NCBI RefSeq assembly: GCF_030272615.1
Contig: NC_081409.1
Span: 21,518,260 to 21,582,259, forward strand
Length of the DNA: 64,000 bases
Direction of reading: 5' to 3'
Source: Cryptomeria japonica
Taxonomy: Eukaryota > Streptophyta > Pinopsida > Cupressales > Cupressaceae
Shown here: piece by piece, positions 33,695 through 45,813 of the stretch
Numbering within the stretch: the stretch's first letter is position 1
Layout: each line of letters opens with the position of its first letter
Program-made: the position numbers and the translations under genes
The notes under the pieces: model-generated
Databases searched by the model: none
Seen by the model: only the letters and a program-made list of their open reading frames with translations
Told to the model about the DNA's origin: nothing

Positions 33695-34603
33695 TATCAC
33701 CACATTTGATTTCTAAAAAATCCCTAAGAGATGTGACTGGCTCGTGTTCAATACTGGAAAGGTTCTAGTTCTAAAATATGTAAAGAACGAGGAATTGAAT
33801 CGACTAATTGGGGTTGAATCTTATAAACGATCTCTTTGAATTGATAGCATTACACATATGGGTGTAAGATGCAAAATGGGAATTTCGTATAAGGTTTATT
33901 TCAGAAATAGGGAGGAATCTTCCTCCTTAGCAGTAATATATGTTGCTTATCAAATGATAAAGAAGAATAAAGATTATGATTTGTGTGAACTCTTGAGGCA
34001 TTAGTACTAGACAATATTTGAGTGACCAAGGATGAAAAGTACCCCTTTTGGTATGGATCTCTTATTGTTTGCTTGGTATTCTATTTCCTAAATGTGTTGC
34101 TTGGAAAGAAAAATATTGTTTGAAGAAAAGACACAATTGTTAGTGCTCAAATAAAAGAGTATTTAGATAAGTTGGTTGATAGTAATAGAAGTTGCCATAA
34201 TTTCTTGATGGATCTCCGGAAGGAGATGATTATCAAACATAGGATTTCTCTTAATGTTGTGGACTGGTACAAAGATGAGATAACCTTCATGGTGGATAAG
34301 GATAATTGTTTAATGGAGGTAATAGTGTCGCAAACTTCATGGGTCTCCAAGCTTCCCTATGAAGTCTTTGAGAATGCATGTATGGCTATTGTAGAAATTC
34401 TTCTCAAGTTGCTTAAGAATATAAGTGAAGAAAGATTTGGAACGTGTGATAACATCATAAGAAATTGTGTTGGAAAGACAAAAGGTGATGCTAAAATGAC
34501 TTCAAAAGTGAAAAGAACTAGGAAGTTATCTACTTCATCTACAAAGGCCTCTTCCTCTACTCCTAAGATATTGAAATGTAAACATGTGAGTCTGGTTGAT
34601 TGA
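33695..34603 (+). pseudogene. Unrecognised reading frame, right part
   Basis: 33860-34090 is readable with stops (KMGISYKVYFRNREESSSLA, then VAYQMIKKNKDYDLCELLRH). 34140-34603 is open, reading EYLDKLVDSNRSCHNFLMD, RISLNVVDWYKDEITFMVD, WVSKLPYEVFENACMAIVEI and a Ser/Thr/Lys-rich tail ending at 34603. It probably belongs to the same protein as 31863-32279, interrupted by the LTR. Family unknown. The N-terminal half is decayed, the C-terminal part intact for about 145 codons. Confidence 0.4.
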
Positions 34604-34670
34604 CCTACTTTTGGAAGTGTTAGTGGAGATTCTTATTGAATGCATGGCTTCAATATGTGCTAACAGTAGT

Positions 34671-35632
34671 TGTAGACATTGAAAATTGTCTTGTCTTCGA
34701 TGATACTTTTCACTAACCTTTTTTGTCTAAACTGATTAAATAATTTTAATTATTTAATTAGTGCTAATATTCTTCTTCTAATTTCCAATAATTAAATAGT
34801 TCTTAATTATTTAATTATTGTTCTTCTAACTATTAATTAAATAATCTTCATTATTTATTTAATATTCATCATTGTCTCTTTTTAATCAATTAATCTTGAT
34901 CTTAATCCTCTAATCCTAACTATTCCTCTTTGATTGAATAATTAAATAAATTATTTAATCCCTTTATTCTAAGCTATTTATTCTTCCATTTAATTATTTA
35001 ATCCCTTTCTCTAAATTGTTCTAATTAAATAATTTATTTATTTATTTAATTGTCATGTGTGGATGAAATAAATAAATTTTATTTATTAATTTATGACCCC
35101 ACTTGTCTCTTCCACTTTCTATTTTTTATCTCCCTTATCTCTTCAACCTGCTAATTTGGTATTTATGAGAAGATAATTAAAGATTTTATTATTTATTTTC
35201 ACAATATCTTTTCATTTGCTTTCTTCTATCTTCATCATTCCCTGAATGACAACTCTGATGTGCACTCAATCTTGTCCATTGATTCTTTTCAGTCTCGAAT
35301 CAATCTTTACCATCCAATTAATCTCATTTTTTTATAAAAATTGTGCTCTTTTCTAATTAATTTTCAACCACATTTCAATTATCCTTACGTTGTCGATTCC
35401 ATTCTATTTTGTTATCATCTTGCTTGCATCACACTTTCATCTCGTAGGTGAGATCCGCATACATCTATTTGAAGGAGACAAAAAACAACAATGGAAGAGC
35501 AATGAAGGAGATATTTGCATTTGGTTTGCATTTCTTTTTGAATATTTCATCTTCATGCTTTGATTGAATATGTTAGGATTAAATTTCATAGCATTTAGCT
35601 TTGTGGTTGGCTAATTTATATGTTATCATGCA
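34671..35632 (+). repeat. Tat-like LTR, plus orientation
   Basis: It begins TGTAGACATTGAAAATTGTC and contains many TTAATTATTTAATTA words. It has no polypurine tract before it, so it is a solo LTR or a 5' LTR. Its last third (from TTTCATCTCGTAGGTGAGATCC to GCTTTGTGGTTGGCTAATT) is clearly similar to the reverse complement of the next LTR. Confidence 0.65.
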
Positions 35633-35634
35633 TT

Positions 35635-36713
35635 TGCCTAATTCTTACATAAGAATAAAAAACACACAATTAGGCAACCACAAACCTAAAATGCTAATGA
35701 AAAGAGACCTTTAATACACTTAATAAAGGAATGAAAGATGAAACTCAAAACAAACGCAAACCCATATTGCAGAAATCTCTTTCATTGACCTCCATTGTCC
35801 TTTTTTCACTTTCAAATGTGATTTTGTGGATTTCACCTACAAGTGAAATTACAAGAAATATTGCGAGATGAAAATGAGACAATAAAGTTACTCGAAGCGT
35901 GGTTGTTTAAAATGAGCAATGGGAGCTCAATTTATAGAAAGGAGGATTTTGAATCAACAAACGAGATTAATTTGAAGACATGAAGAATAAGCGGCTAGGA
36001 TCAAACACACATCAAAATTTTCATTAGGAGACAAAGAAAAAGTAGAAGAAATCCAACATCAAATTGAGGAAGATAATATGGGGATTTAATAAATAAACAA
36101 AATTCATTATCCTCGTATTTTTCCAAAATAGTAGGTTGAAAAGATAAATATGGGATAATTAAATAAATAAAATTTATTATCTACATATGAGAATATAAAT
36201 ATGATAAATTCATAAATTAAATTTATTATTCATATTTAGGAATTAGCTAATAAAATAAATTGAATTTATTTAATTATCGAAAAGACCCAAGATTGATAAT
36301 GATTTTAATAAGAGACTGATAAGATTGATAAGATCAATTGACAATGACTTGATGAAGATAAGATCGATTGATAAAGTGCCATGAAAGGCTAATAGAGTGT
36401 CATAGAGGACTGATTGAAATTGATTGATAAAGAGGTTGATAATTAATGACTGCTTAATTATCAACAAAGAGGGAATTGAGTCTAATTGTTAAGATGAGAC
36501 CAATTCGAATGATTTGAAAATGATAAAATGCCAATCATAATGATTTAGGATCAAATGCAAATGAACAAGACTGATTAGGGATGGATTTGAAATGAACTAA
36601 AACTAAAAGAATGACACAATGTCAACATATGATGAAGATCAAATGCGACATAGAAGACATGTTAAAAATTAGGTTAGCGACGTAGGAGTGATGACCAATT
36701 TTGAGTATCTACA
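35635..36713 (-). repeat. 3' LTR of E8, minus orientation
   Basis: On the minus strand it starts TGTAGATACTCAAAATTGGTC directly after a purine tract and ends near AGAATTAGGCA. It faces the previous LTR tail to tail. The short palindrome TTGCCTAATT...AATTAGGCAA lies at the junction (35634-35683). Confidence 0.7.
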
Positions 36714-36729
36714 TTTTTCCCCTCTTTGA
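36714..36729 (-). promoter_or_regulatory. Polypurine tract of E8
   Basis: On the minus strand: TCAAAGAGGGGAAAAA before TGTAGATACTC. Nearly the same as in E1 and E2. Confidence 0.8.
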
Positions 36730-38664
36730 GACAACTCGAATTATGAGCATTATTTCAAAGAATAATTAAAAAGATCATGCCCCGATAGATCGAGAGATGG
36801 AGGCAGGATGCCTCCTCAAGAGATTGTTTATGCATGAAAGAAATGAATGATCTCTCGAAAGAATAGAATAAATGTTAGAAAGAGAAAATATGATGAAAGA
36901 GAAAAATGTTAATAAGAAGGGAAGAATGTTAATGGATTGTAGAAAAAGGGTTGATTGATATCAAATGAAAAAATTCTCAATTGATCAGATAGAATAGATA
37001 GGATGACAATGATTGATTTGATGAATAGGTAGAAGGATTAATTGGATATAAGAAATGTGAGTTGGAAGAAAATGCAAGTGAGAAGTGAAGAATGATTATT
37101 GTGATGAAATATTGCTTTCACAAATGTAAATAGTAGGTGAGAACCTTTATTTGATATGGAAAAACGGATGCAGCACACCATGGCAATGAAGGCTAGCACG
37201 ATAATGCAATCTCTTTGCATAAAAAAGAGACGTTACAAACAAGGAATGAGTTAAAAAAAAAACCTAAGACAATATGTGTGCCAAGGGTCGAGGTATGTGT
37301 GACATTCACAAAGTGAATGTACTTATCACGGACACCCAAGACATACGTACCCCAAAAATTTATGACACTTCACAAACAGAAAACAAAACAAAAATGATCA
37401 TGACACATCCGACCACTCTAAATCACTCTGTGACATCATCGAGTAGCAAAGGAACACGATCAAAGATAAATCAAAGAAAAATAAGATTCACAAGTTCAAA
37501 CAAGTTAAACAAACATCCTACTCTTCATTGCCAAAAGTGAGAATGTTGTGTTTAAAGGTCAATCATGCTGTCTGGTTTCAGGGAATGCAATACCCCATTA
37601 AGATAGGACATAGTCTGGTTTCGAGTATACCATACCCTGCATAAGACCCATGATAAGGTTGACAAAGGAATGATGTTGATATTGTTGATTGATAGGACAA
37701 GTTCAATCAATTTGAATGCTTGGTTGGTTGAACAATTCATCTGTTAATGCGTGATTTGCTAAGCATAATGTTTAATGTGTCATTTGTTTGATATCTACAG
37801 AGATGTTTATCTAGGTATAAAAGGGGTAGTTTATTGGTGAAATGAAATGAAAGTGATTGTTTTTAGATTTTTCATGTTTTCCAATTTTTAGGGTTTTTCA
37901 AGATGTGTTTGATTTTTTTGTGCTTTTTTGCAAGACATTTTATGATATTTTTTGGATTATTTTGGACTTTTTTTGAATGTTTTTGAATTATTGAAGGACA
38001 TTTTTTTTAATGTTTTTGGATTATTTTAGGATATTCTTCAAATTTTTTATTGATTTTTTTAAGGACTTTATTTGATTTTTATGGATTTTTTCAGGACTTT
38101 ATTTGATTTTTAGGGATTTTTTTCAAGATTTTATTAAATTTTTAGTGATTTTTTCAGGACGTTAAAAGTTATGTACAAGTCATAGTCTCCGAGCTATTTG
38201 CTATGATAATTCCATCAATTTATCATGACAAGGGATTTTCTCCCAAGTGAGGTCCAAAATGTGTATCAGTGACCAGGACATAAAACATATATACAAGGAT
38301 TGACAATCAACTGAGAAAGACATTGATGTTGAACAATTGCGAGCCTAGAGAAGGACATTGGGTCAAATCAAAATGGATAGGCGTGATAAAAAATTGTGCT
38401 ATGTACAAAGGGAATCATGATAGATGGTGGAGCGATGAACTTGCTACATGTGGCACTTGTTGCCACATTTTCACCACGGTACTTGCCCAAAGCACCTGTT
38501 TGCCTGGTTTTCACTAGAGCGTGAATGATTTTTCTTTACTATTTTAGTCATTTTTTCATTTTTTTTGTCATTTTTTCAGAATCATATTAAAGAACTGCTA
38601 AAAGAAATCTATGTATAATACTTTCAGAGGCATATGTTGTTCATAGGATATGATAGTGGTTCTC
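36730..38664 (-). other. E8 3' noncoding region
   Basis: No protein domain. About 37850-38165 is a T-rich degenerate tandem repeat built on TTTTTTCAGGACTTTATTTGA (unit about 30-35 bp). About 38450-38600 matches the E2 stretch at 8425-8640 (CACATTTTCACCACGGTACTTG). The frame 37274-37540 has no recognisable features. Unlike E2, no PMD-like frame is seen here. Confidence 0.6.
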
Positions 38665-39197
38665 CCTTTGGGGTTGCAAGTTAATAAGCACCTGAACCGT
38701 ATGCTGCAATTACGATGAAAGGGCCAACCCAATTAGGTTCAAATTTTCTCTTGATAATCTCAATAGATTGTGAATTCTTGGGGTTGGATTTCAGGACCAA
38801 GTCTCCTACTTCAAAATGTTTCCCTTTGAATTTGTTGTCATAGGTGTGATGAAGACAGTTTTGATATGCTTGCAAATGTGTCAAAGTTGTCTGACTCCTT
38901 TCATCTATCATTTGAAGATGATGCAACCTAGAAACTATATATGCTTCATCATATATTAGGTGTTGCAAGGAGACTAGTAGGGATGAAATCTTGACCTCCA
39001 AAGGTAAGATAACTTTTGCACCATACACCAAGGAATAAGGTGTTGCGCTAGTAGGGGTGCAGATAGAAGTGCGATAGGCCCATAAAGCTGGATTTAACTG
39101 CACATGCCAATCTTGACCAGCGCCATTTACAACCTTTTTGAGTATCTTGATAATGGTTTTATTTGATGCCTTAGCTTGGCCATTACTCTATGGATAA
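38665..39197 (-). pseudogene. E8 integrase, C-terminal part
   Basis: 38681-39103 reads LNPALWAYRTSICTPTSATP, YSLVYGAKVILPLEV, then FEVGDLVLKSNPKNSQ and FEPNWVGPFIVIAAYGSGAY. Upstream, on the same strand to 39197, NGQAKASNKTIIKILKKVVN can be read after a stop (in place of QG in PQGNGQA). The core is interrupted there by the LTR of E9, which starts TGTAAACATC. Confidence 0.85.
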
Positions 39198-40652
39198 TGT
39201 AAACATCTAAAAATGTCTCATTAATAATGTACTAATTATTCCTCTAATTGATTAAATAATTCTTTAATTATTTAATCAAATTAATTAATCTCATTCTTCT
39301 AGTTTCATATTTCCTCATCATCTTACTAATTATTCTATTTTCAATTTTATTATTGTTTAATCATTTAAACCATTTTCTAATGTTAATTAAATATTTATTA
39401 TTTAATTAATTATGATTTCATCCCTCAATTTAAATAATCTTTATTATTTAAATAAATTAATTCTCAATTTCCATCTCTAATCATCTAATCATTAACCCTT
39501 TTCTAAAAATTAATTAAATATTTATTATTTAATTAATTATGATTTTAATCCTTTTAAATTAAATAATCTTTATTATTTAATTAAAGTCTATTTCTAAATA
39601 ATTAAATAGTTTCTTTAAATTATTTAATTAACTAATTAACTCCCAAATTCTAATTTCATTTAATTTCATAACTCTTTTAATTTCATTTAATTTCTAATTT
39701 CTCCTAATTTCTTCTACATGTGCATGATTTCAAAAATCAAAGTCAAGTTCTAAATATATTTAGATAACAAATTGAATTTAAAATAAATTCAATATTTGAA
39801 TTAAATCTCATGCAAAGATTAAATTGAAAATCAAAGTCAAAGTGCAAGCACATGCTAAATTAATTAATTCAATTAATTAATTAATTAATTCAATTATCTC
39901 TTCAATTCCTATTTCTATCTTTTAGTTAGCGTTTTGTAAATAATTCTCTCAATCAACTTTCAATTAGTTAACTATCTCCTCTTTATTTCCTTGAACCATC
40001 CTTTTTCATCTTTCAATCAACTTTTTCTCAATCAGTTGACTCATTTAATCTATTCAATCTATTCTGTTTCACCTCCATTTCAACAGTTCAACTATCAATC
40101 AATATGTGATCTCACCTGAGTTCCACCTCTTGATCAATCTGTTCCACCTTTCATTCAATTCTCTCCATTTATCTATAAATTGAGCATTCAATCCTCACAA
40201 TTCATTTGAATAATGAGGAATCACAAACTTTGAATCTTTGTGTCATTTGCAGGTTGCCAGCATAATATTTGAGAGCCACCATACCACAAAGAGGAGAAGA
40301 GCAATGGAAGCTATATTCAGTCTGGGAATAGGGGATTTTGATTGATAAACTTTATATTCCTATTTCTTGTTTATTTTGCATTATTGCATTTTCTGTTTGT
40401 TTCAATTCCAATTAGGATAGGATTCATGATTTTCCCTTGATTCCTATTTTATTTACATTTAATAAATTTAGTATACGACATTTTGGTGAACTAACAACAA
40501 TTTAACCTTATTTTTCTTCTGTGTGATTTTGCAGATTGTACGGTTTTTTATTTGTAGGTTTGTACGGATTGCAAAACAAATTCTGAATCAGGTAATTGCG
40601 TTTACATCATCACAAAATTGCATAGATAGGCTCACAAAATCAACCATATAGG
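39198..40652 (+). repeat. E9: Tat-like LTR inserted in E8 integrase
   Basis: It starts TGTAAACATCTAAAAATGTC, related to the TGTAGAC starts of the other Tat LTRs, and has long AATTAATTAATT-rich tracts. ATCTATAAATTGAGC near 40170 could be a TATA element. The right side is cut by E10 at 40653, so whether it is a solo LTR or a 5' LTR cannot be told. Its remaining part should lie right of the window. Confidence 0.65.
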
Positions 40653-40707
40653 TGTTGGTATTATGGATGACTTTGTCATGTGTTGCATTGGTTTTGTCAT
40701 TGATGTC
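40653..40707 (+). repeat. First 55 bp of the E10 5' LTR
   Basis: TGTTGGTATTATGGATGACT...TCATTGATGTC is the same as the start of the 3' LTR (62893-62947) with one change. The last five bases, ATGTC, form the left target duplication of E11. Confidence 0.93.
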
Positions 40708-41723
40708 TGTTGGGTCTCAAATCAACAGATTGGATAGGTTCTAAGGAAATGCCAACTCCTATGATCAAACCCTCCAATTGACTTGGCCAACATATAGAGT
40801 GAACCTGTTTGGTTACTAACTCTCTCACTTTAGGCTCTGCAGGACCTAGGCGGGTATACCTATTCACTGAATGTCACCAATAACCAGTGCCTTTTATAGC
40901 AGATTTATTAACCTAATCTGATATCTCCTGATCTTGAAATGGCATGAGTTCCTTGAATGGAGATATAGCAGATGAGTTCAAGATTGTTGTTGTATTAACT
41001 GTTTGTCTTATGTTTCTTAATCACTTCTATTGCTGTTAAAACAATCAATTATGAATGAGATGATGAATGTAATTTGTAATTTAGCCAGTGCCTTCTTTGC
41101 TGTTTGGGCTACAAAGTCATTACACTTTTCTTCAGGACTTATGATGCGAACCTGTGAGACAGTTTTTTAATTCATCCCTTTATGAACCTATCAGTTATTA
41201 TTTCTTTTGGAACCAAATAAATGCTTATATCATATGCTGATTGAGTGAATTTAACCCTACCCTTAAGGGACCAGTCAATTAAGCTCTGCAAGGAACAATC
41301 ATAATCCGCAAGCAAAACCTTTGTTGCAACATTATAATACAAGGCATAAATTCGATCTTAAGAACATGAATAACCTTATCATATCAGACAAAATCACAGA
41401 CGATTGCCAAAAGAAAATGAAATGATCCGTAACACATATGCAGAGAGATAATTGATCAAAATTTGTATTCCATTATGGTTCGTATACAGAAGACTTACAG
41501 GCTGTCATTTATCGCTACCTTCATCCTATCTAATCCTTCCTCATATTACAAAAATCATTCTCATATATATATGAGGATGAAGGCTTTTCATGAAGAGACA
41601 CGACTCTTCGGAATACTAATCGTTAGTTTCAGTGCTTCTAAACTTAAGCAAAAAGAGATTTAGAAGTCCTAAATGATGAATGTAATCATCATCCTTGAAG
41701 GTTTTGATTCGAGCACTTTGTTT

Positions 41724-44700
41724 CTATAATTCATCTCCCTGCGATAGATACTTGAATATCATCTGGTTGACAGTAGGGGCCATATCTTTACTTCGATCTA
41801 TTTCTGACAAGGCCCAATCCTTGACGCTGACGAGCTCTTTTCGCAAATCCTCCAGGGATATCACTTCTCCTTCTTTGTAGACAGAGGGCATTCCAACAGG
41901 TTTCTCATCATCCAAATCCTTCAGGTCTCTCCTCAGCGTATCCTCAAGTTTGACATGATTCTTCATATACGCAGTCCCCTCAGCCTTTTCCTCTGGTGTC
42001 ATGGCATCGACATTACTCAGTACTTCATGCAGTCGTGCTTTTAGTCTCTCATGCTCTGTTAACGCCTTTATCATTCCATTATATACTTTCCAATATGGTT
42101 CAACCTGCAAGAGCATGGTGTTAAACCGATGTCCTATGATGTCGTTGACCAGTTTGTCCGTCCTTTGTTGGATACCTTCTGCGTGTTTATTGGCCTTTTC
42201 TGCTTGATACTTCCAGTACAGAGCATCAGAGACATCGTCCAAGCTACGTCCCGCGGGGTATGAGGTGTATTCACTGATAGGAGTCCCTGTCTCTAGTTGC
42301 AATACTTTTGCCTGCAACTTTTGATTCTCCTCTTTAGATTTTTCATATAACCCCTTATATGTGACGTTTTCTCTGACCAAAAATTTTGTCTGGTCTAGGT
42401 TCAATCTAGCAACATCCAAGTTGAGTTTAGCAGTGACCCTAGGGTTTGTCTTACCAACCTGATGAACCATGAGGTGCCCAAAGGTTTCTTGAATGTCTAC
42501 AATGATAGGCCTCTTCCCCTTTGGATATAATGCCCATTGTAGGAGAGCTTTCTTGTCTGGATCATATCCAGAGCCTAAGAACAATTTGTCTATCTCCTGA
42601 GGTAGCACCTGTTGATTTAAGTCTTGTTTCTTCAGGAAGCCGTCAAATAAAAGTGCTGAGTTTATATCCCAACCAGAGAAGATGATTACACTGGCCTCTT
42701 TCAGTAATCTCCTCCCTTTCTCAGGAGTCATATCCTTCATGAGGACATCAATTTCATCCTGCAATTTCTTCATCTGTTCCTCCTCTGGTCTTCCAACCAT
42801 GCTTCGTTTTACATGAGCTCCTTTGTATTGGTATAAAAATGAAAGAAATTCCCTAGAGGAGGCGAATCCATCATCAGCAACAAAATCTTCATGCTCAGTC
42901 ATCCTTATATCGACGACATCCTTGATGTTAATTTCACCAGTGTCCATATTCATCTCTGCTTCGAAACCAGGAGGATAATCTTCTGTAGGAGAATCAGCTG
43001 GGATACTACTGGCGGTCGATTTTGGTGACATGTGGGCTAGGGGCTGACTATCCTTCTCAGTATTGATGAAATGAAGGAATTGCGAAGGCACTCTATGCAT
43101 GATTTCTGCTTCATGTTGAAGCAGCCTTTTAGCCACTTCCAGAGGATCTTGGAGATTTCCAATTAGGTCTCCATCTATCATTCCCCTTGCCCTTTTCCAT
43201 TTGTAGGCCTCCCAAACTAACTCACTCTTTTCTCTCAAAGCTTTGGCCTCCTCTCTTTCAAGGTTCTTAATCAGGTCATCTGGCATTTTGGCCACATGTA
43301 TTCCAGCTTTGAGTTTTTGTGATACTCTGGCAGCTCTTATATATCCTTCAAGGTCGAAGTTCTCTCTAGGTTCACCCAGAGTCATGCCATAGTAGTCTAA
43401 CTTGTTCTGCAGCAAATGATAACTTTTTGAACTTTTAACAATGAAATCAGAAAAAACCAATAAACCTGGAACAATGGATTGTTTACCGGAATCTGTAAGG
43501 TGTTTAGCACTGACAATAGACAATTGTCTTATAATCTCCAGGCTAGCCACCCTATTTGGCACTGTAATTGGGAGCATGTGGGGTTTTCCTTCATATCCAA
43601 ATACCCTGATTTCTGTGTGATTGTTATGGCAATACCAATCACCCCAATTATGATCAATCTGTGACTCTGGAGAGAAGTCCTTTGGTCTGAGGAATCTCTT
43701 GATTTCAAGGGACAAAGTGTAATCCCTGTGTTGCCCAAAAGCTGCACTAAGAGGTTTCACAAAATATTCTTGAAAGTGCCAGTACTGGTTGTTCATGAAC
43801 CTCTGGTCCCATGCAGATACCCATAACTGAACTGGCTTCTTCAAACCATTTTTATCATAGGATCAAATGCAAAAATCATCTGACCAGAAATTAATCTCTT
43901 GTCCACAATAAAGAATGATATGCATTAACAAGGAATACAATGAAAAATGAACATTCACAAGGTCCCCTTTCAAGTTTTCCAATCCATGATTTAAAGCATC
44001 TGCAACATAAGTGGCAAAATCAAATGACCTAGGGTCTTTTGACTGTAAATTAGCACACAGAACCATAACCCCAATATCCATGAGTGGATGAGCCTCTAGG
44101 CCTAATACTTGAGCTGCAGCATAGTAGGTATATTTAAAATAAGGATGGAAATGGTTGACATCAAACGGCACCTTGTCATCTTTGCTGAATGGAACAAATG
44201 ACCCACCCACTTTTGGCCTGTGAATAGGTAGCCTCCAAGTCCTGTAGATGTTTTCCAAACTAAAGAATTCTTGTGAAAGTTTCTTCATATCGATACTCTC
44301 CTCCACCTCCCAGTCCAAATCAAACACCACATCAATAGTCTGTTTGTTAATTACTACTAATGTATTCCCTCTGTAATCACATATGGTTTTGGTTCTTGGA
44401 TTGTAACAATCTACCAGAGCTTTCATTAATTCTACATCTACAAACACATTTGGGACTACCAATTTGCCTAAGTTCTTCTTCCATAGATTACTTATGGGTT
44501 CAGGAGCGTCCCTTCTTTTGTAACTAAATAAGAATAACTCATGTCCTCTGATTTCAGTCCAAATATCTCCTAGACTTTCAAATCTATCCTCCAATCCTTC
44601 TTCTTCACTTTTGATCTTTTTGGACCTTACACTAGATGAGGGACATTGGTCTAATAAATCCTGAGTCAGATCTCTTCCTTCCTTCTTTTGTCTCTTGGGC

Positions 44701-44765
44701 TTCTCTTCAGGGTTTAACTCTTTTCCTTTCCTACTCTTTTTAGAAGAAGAAGACGAAGGTTCCAT
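41724..44765 (-). pseudogene. LTR-encoded 1013-codon frame, copy in 3' LTR (one nonsense change)
   Basis: The frame starts at MEPSSSSSKKSRKGKE; an upstream in-frame Met nine codons earlier is less likely because its lead is hydrophobic and short. The first ~65 residues are basic/acidic and possibly nuclear (KKSRKGKE, KRQKKE). Residues ~70-300 form a globular part (FSYKRRDAPEPISNLWKK, YNPRTKTICDYRGNTLVV, HPYFKYTYYAAAQVLGLEAH). The later part is mostly charged and helical (NLEREEAKALREKSELVWEA) with a likely coiled-coil end. The only interruption is TGA at 43863-43865, where the other copy has CGA (Arg). I do not recognise the family; it faintly resembles extra frames of plant elements. It lies sense to gag-pol. 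Confidence 0.75.
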
Positions 44766-44989
44766 GATTACAGCAAATATGAGAAACAACACTTACTTGG
44801 AGAAATGCTCAGCTCTTCTGGTTATCGTTCGCAAGTTTCCACAAGTTCTTCGCAATTTTCAGTCTTTTAGCATTGATCTGGTTCTTATGAAAATTCAATC
44901 AGTTCAACTGTAATCGTATGGGCAACTTGTGCATAGTTAATGTTTTGCGTCTACAATGGCTACTCAAGTGTTTAAACTTAAGTGCAGAT

Positions 44990-45660
44990 GTGACATTCTT
45001 CACTTGGGCCTTTAACTCTTTCGCGGGAAGTACAGTTCACTCAAAGTGATCATATTTCAAGTTATCGATGAAACCCTTGTCTTCGGCCGAGTGTTTAAAT
45101 CCTTCATCGAAAGCCCATTTTCTTCGATACTATTGTTTCGGTGAATAGCCCATGTCGAGAAGCCACTTTTAAGACTCATCGAAACCATTCTTTCATCGAT
45201 AGACCTCCTTTTCGATAAGTCACTCGCAAGTTTCATCGAAATCATTCTTTCGATGAGTTTCTTTCTTCGGTGAGGGCCCATGTATGTTCATCGACATTCC
45301 TTTTTCATCAATATCCTCCTTTATCGATGAAACACCTTTTCTTTTGTTCGACATTATGTCATCGATGAAAACTTGCGTTTCGATGAATGCTTTATGAGTT
45401 TCTTCGGTAATGATATTCCTTCGAAATTACTTTTGCCTTTCTGCCTTTCGATGAAACTTATAGTATCGATGAGTTGTTTTCTACATTCATCGAAAGTGAC
45501 TTTTTGCCGAAATACTTTTGTTCGGTGCTTTACATGCCTTATTTCGATGAAAATACTCTTTCGATGAAACTTCTTTTGCAGTGCTCGATACAATTTGCTG
45601 GCCGAAAATATCTTTCAGTCTTCACGCCTATGGGAATATACATTTTTTATATATTTTTTA
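44990..45660. repeat. TCGATGAAA word cluster in the 3' LTR of E11
   Basis: Words TCGATGAAA, TCATCGAAA and TTATCGATGA recur more than twenty times in about 650 bp, in both orientations, between the LTR start and the start of the long frame. The same cluster lies in the other LTR (56550-57220). Confidence 0.85.
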
Positions 45661-45682
45661 TTTTCAAATATAGTGTTCAACA

Positions 45683-45813
45683 GCGGCTCTGACTGAGGAT
45701 GGAGGCATATTGAATATGTCTTCAAGAATTCAGAATCTCTGGTTAGCGCAGATTTATGATGGTATTTACAATGGAAATGGATCCTAATCTACTGTACATG
45801 TGATACAAAATGT
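45683..45813 (-). other. E11 segment between integrase and 3' LTR
   Basis: 131 bp without coding sequence. On the element strand the bases before the LTR are CTCAGTCAGAGCCGC, which is not a purine tract. Confidence 0.7.

Larger units (their letters stand above)
35635..39197 (-). mobile_element. E8: 3' end of a Tat-type gypsy element, minus strand
   Basis: The order on the minus strand is integrase (interrupted at 39197), a noncoding 3' region, a polypurine tract and the 3' LTR. The integrase is related to that of E2 (ALWAYRTS, TPYSLVYGAK, FEVGDLVL) and the neighbouring noncoding sequence also matches E2. The rest of the element must lie beyond the nested insertions, right of the window. Confidence 0.8.
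40708..45682 (-). repeat. 3' LTR of E11 (4975 bp)
   Basis: Same length as the 5' LTR, in the same orientation. On the element strand it has an ~890-bp first part rich in TCGATGAAA words, the long frame (44765-41724), then about 1 kb of noncoding sequence. Confidence 0.93.

Noticed and set aside
41724-44765. PMD assignment for the LTR-encoded frame of E11
   Set aside because: The W-x-E-T-x-T-F-H-L-P-x-G-E-M-T pattern seen at 5207-5290 is not present; any likeness is too faint to name.
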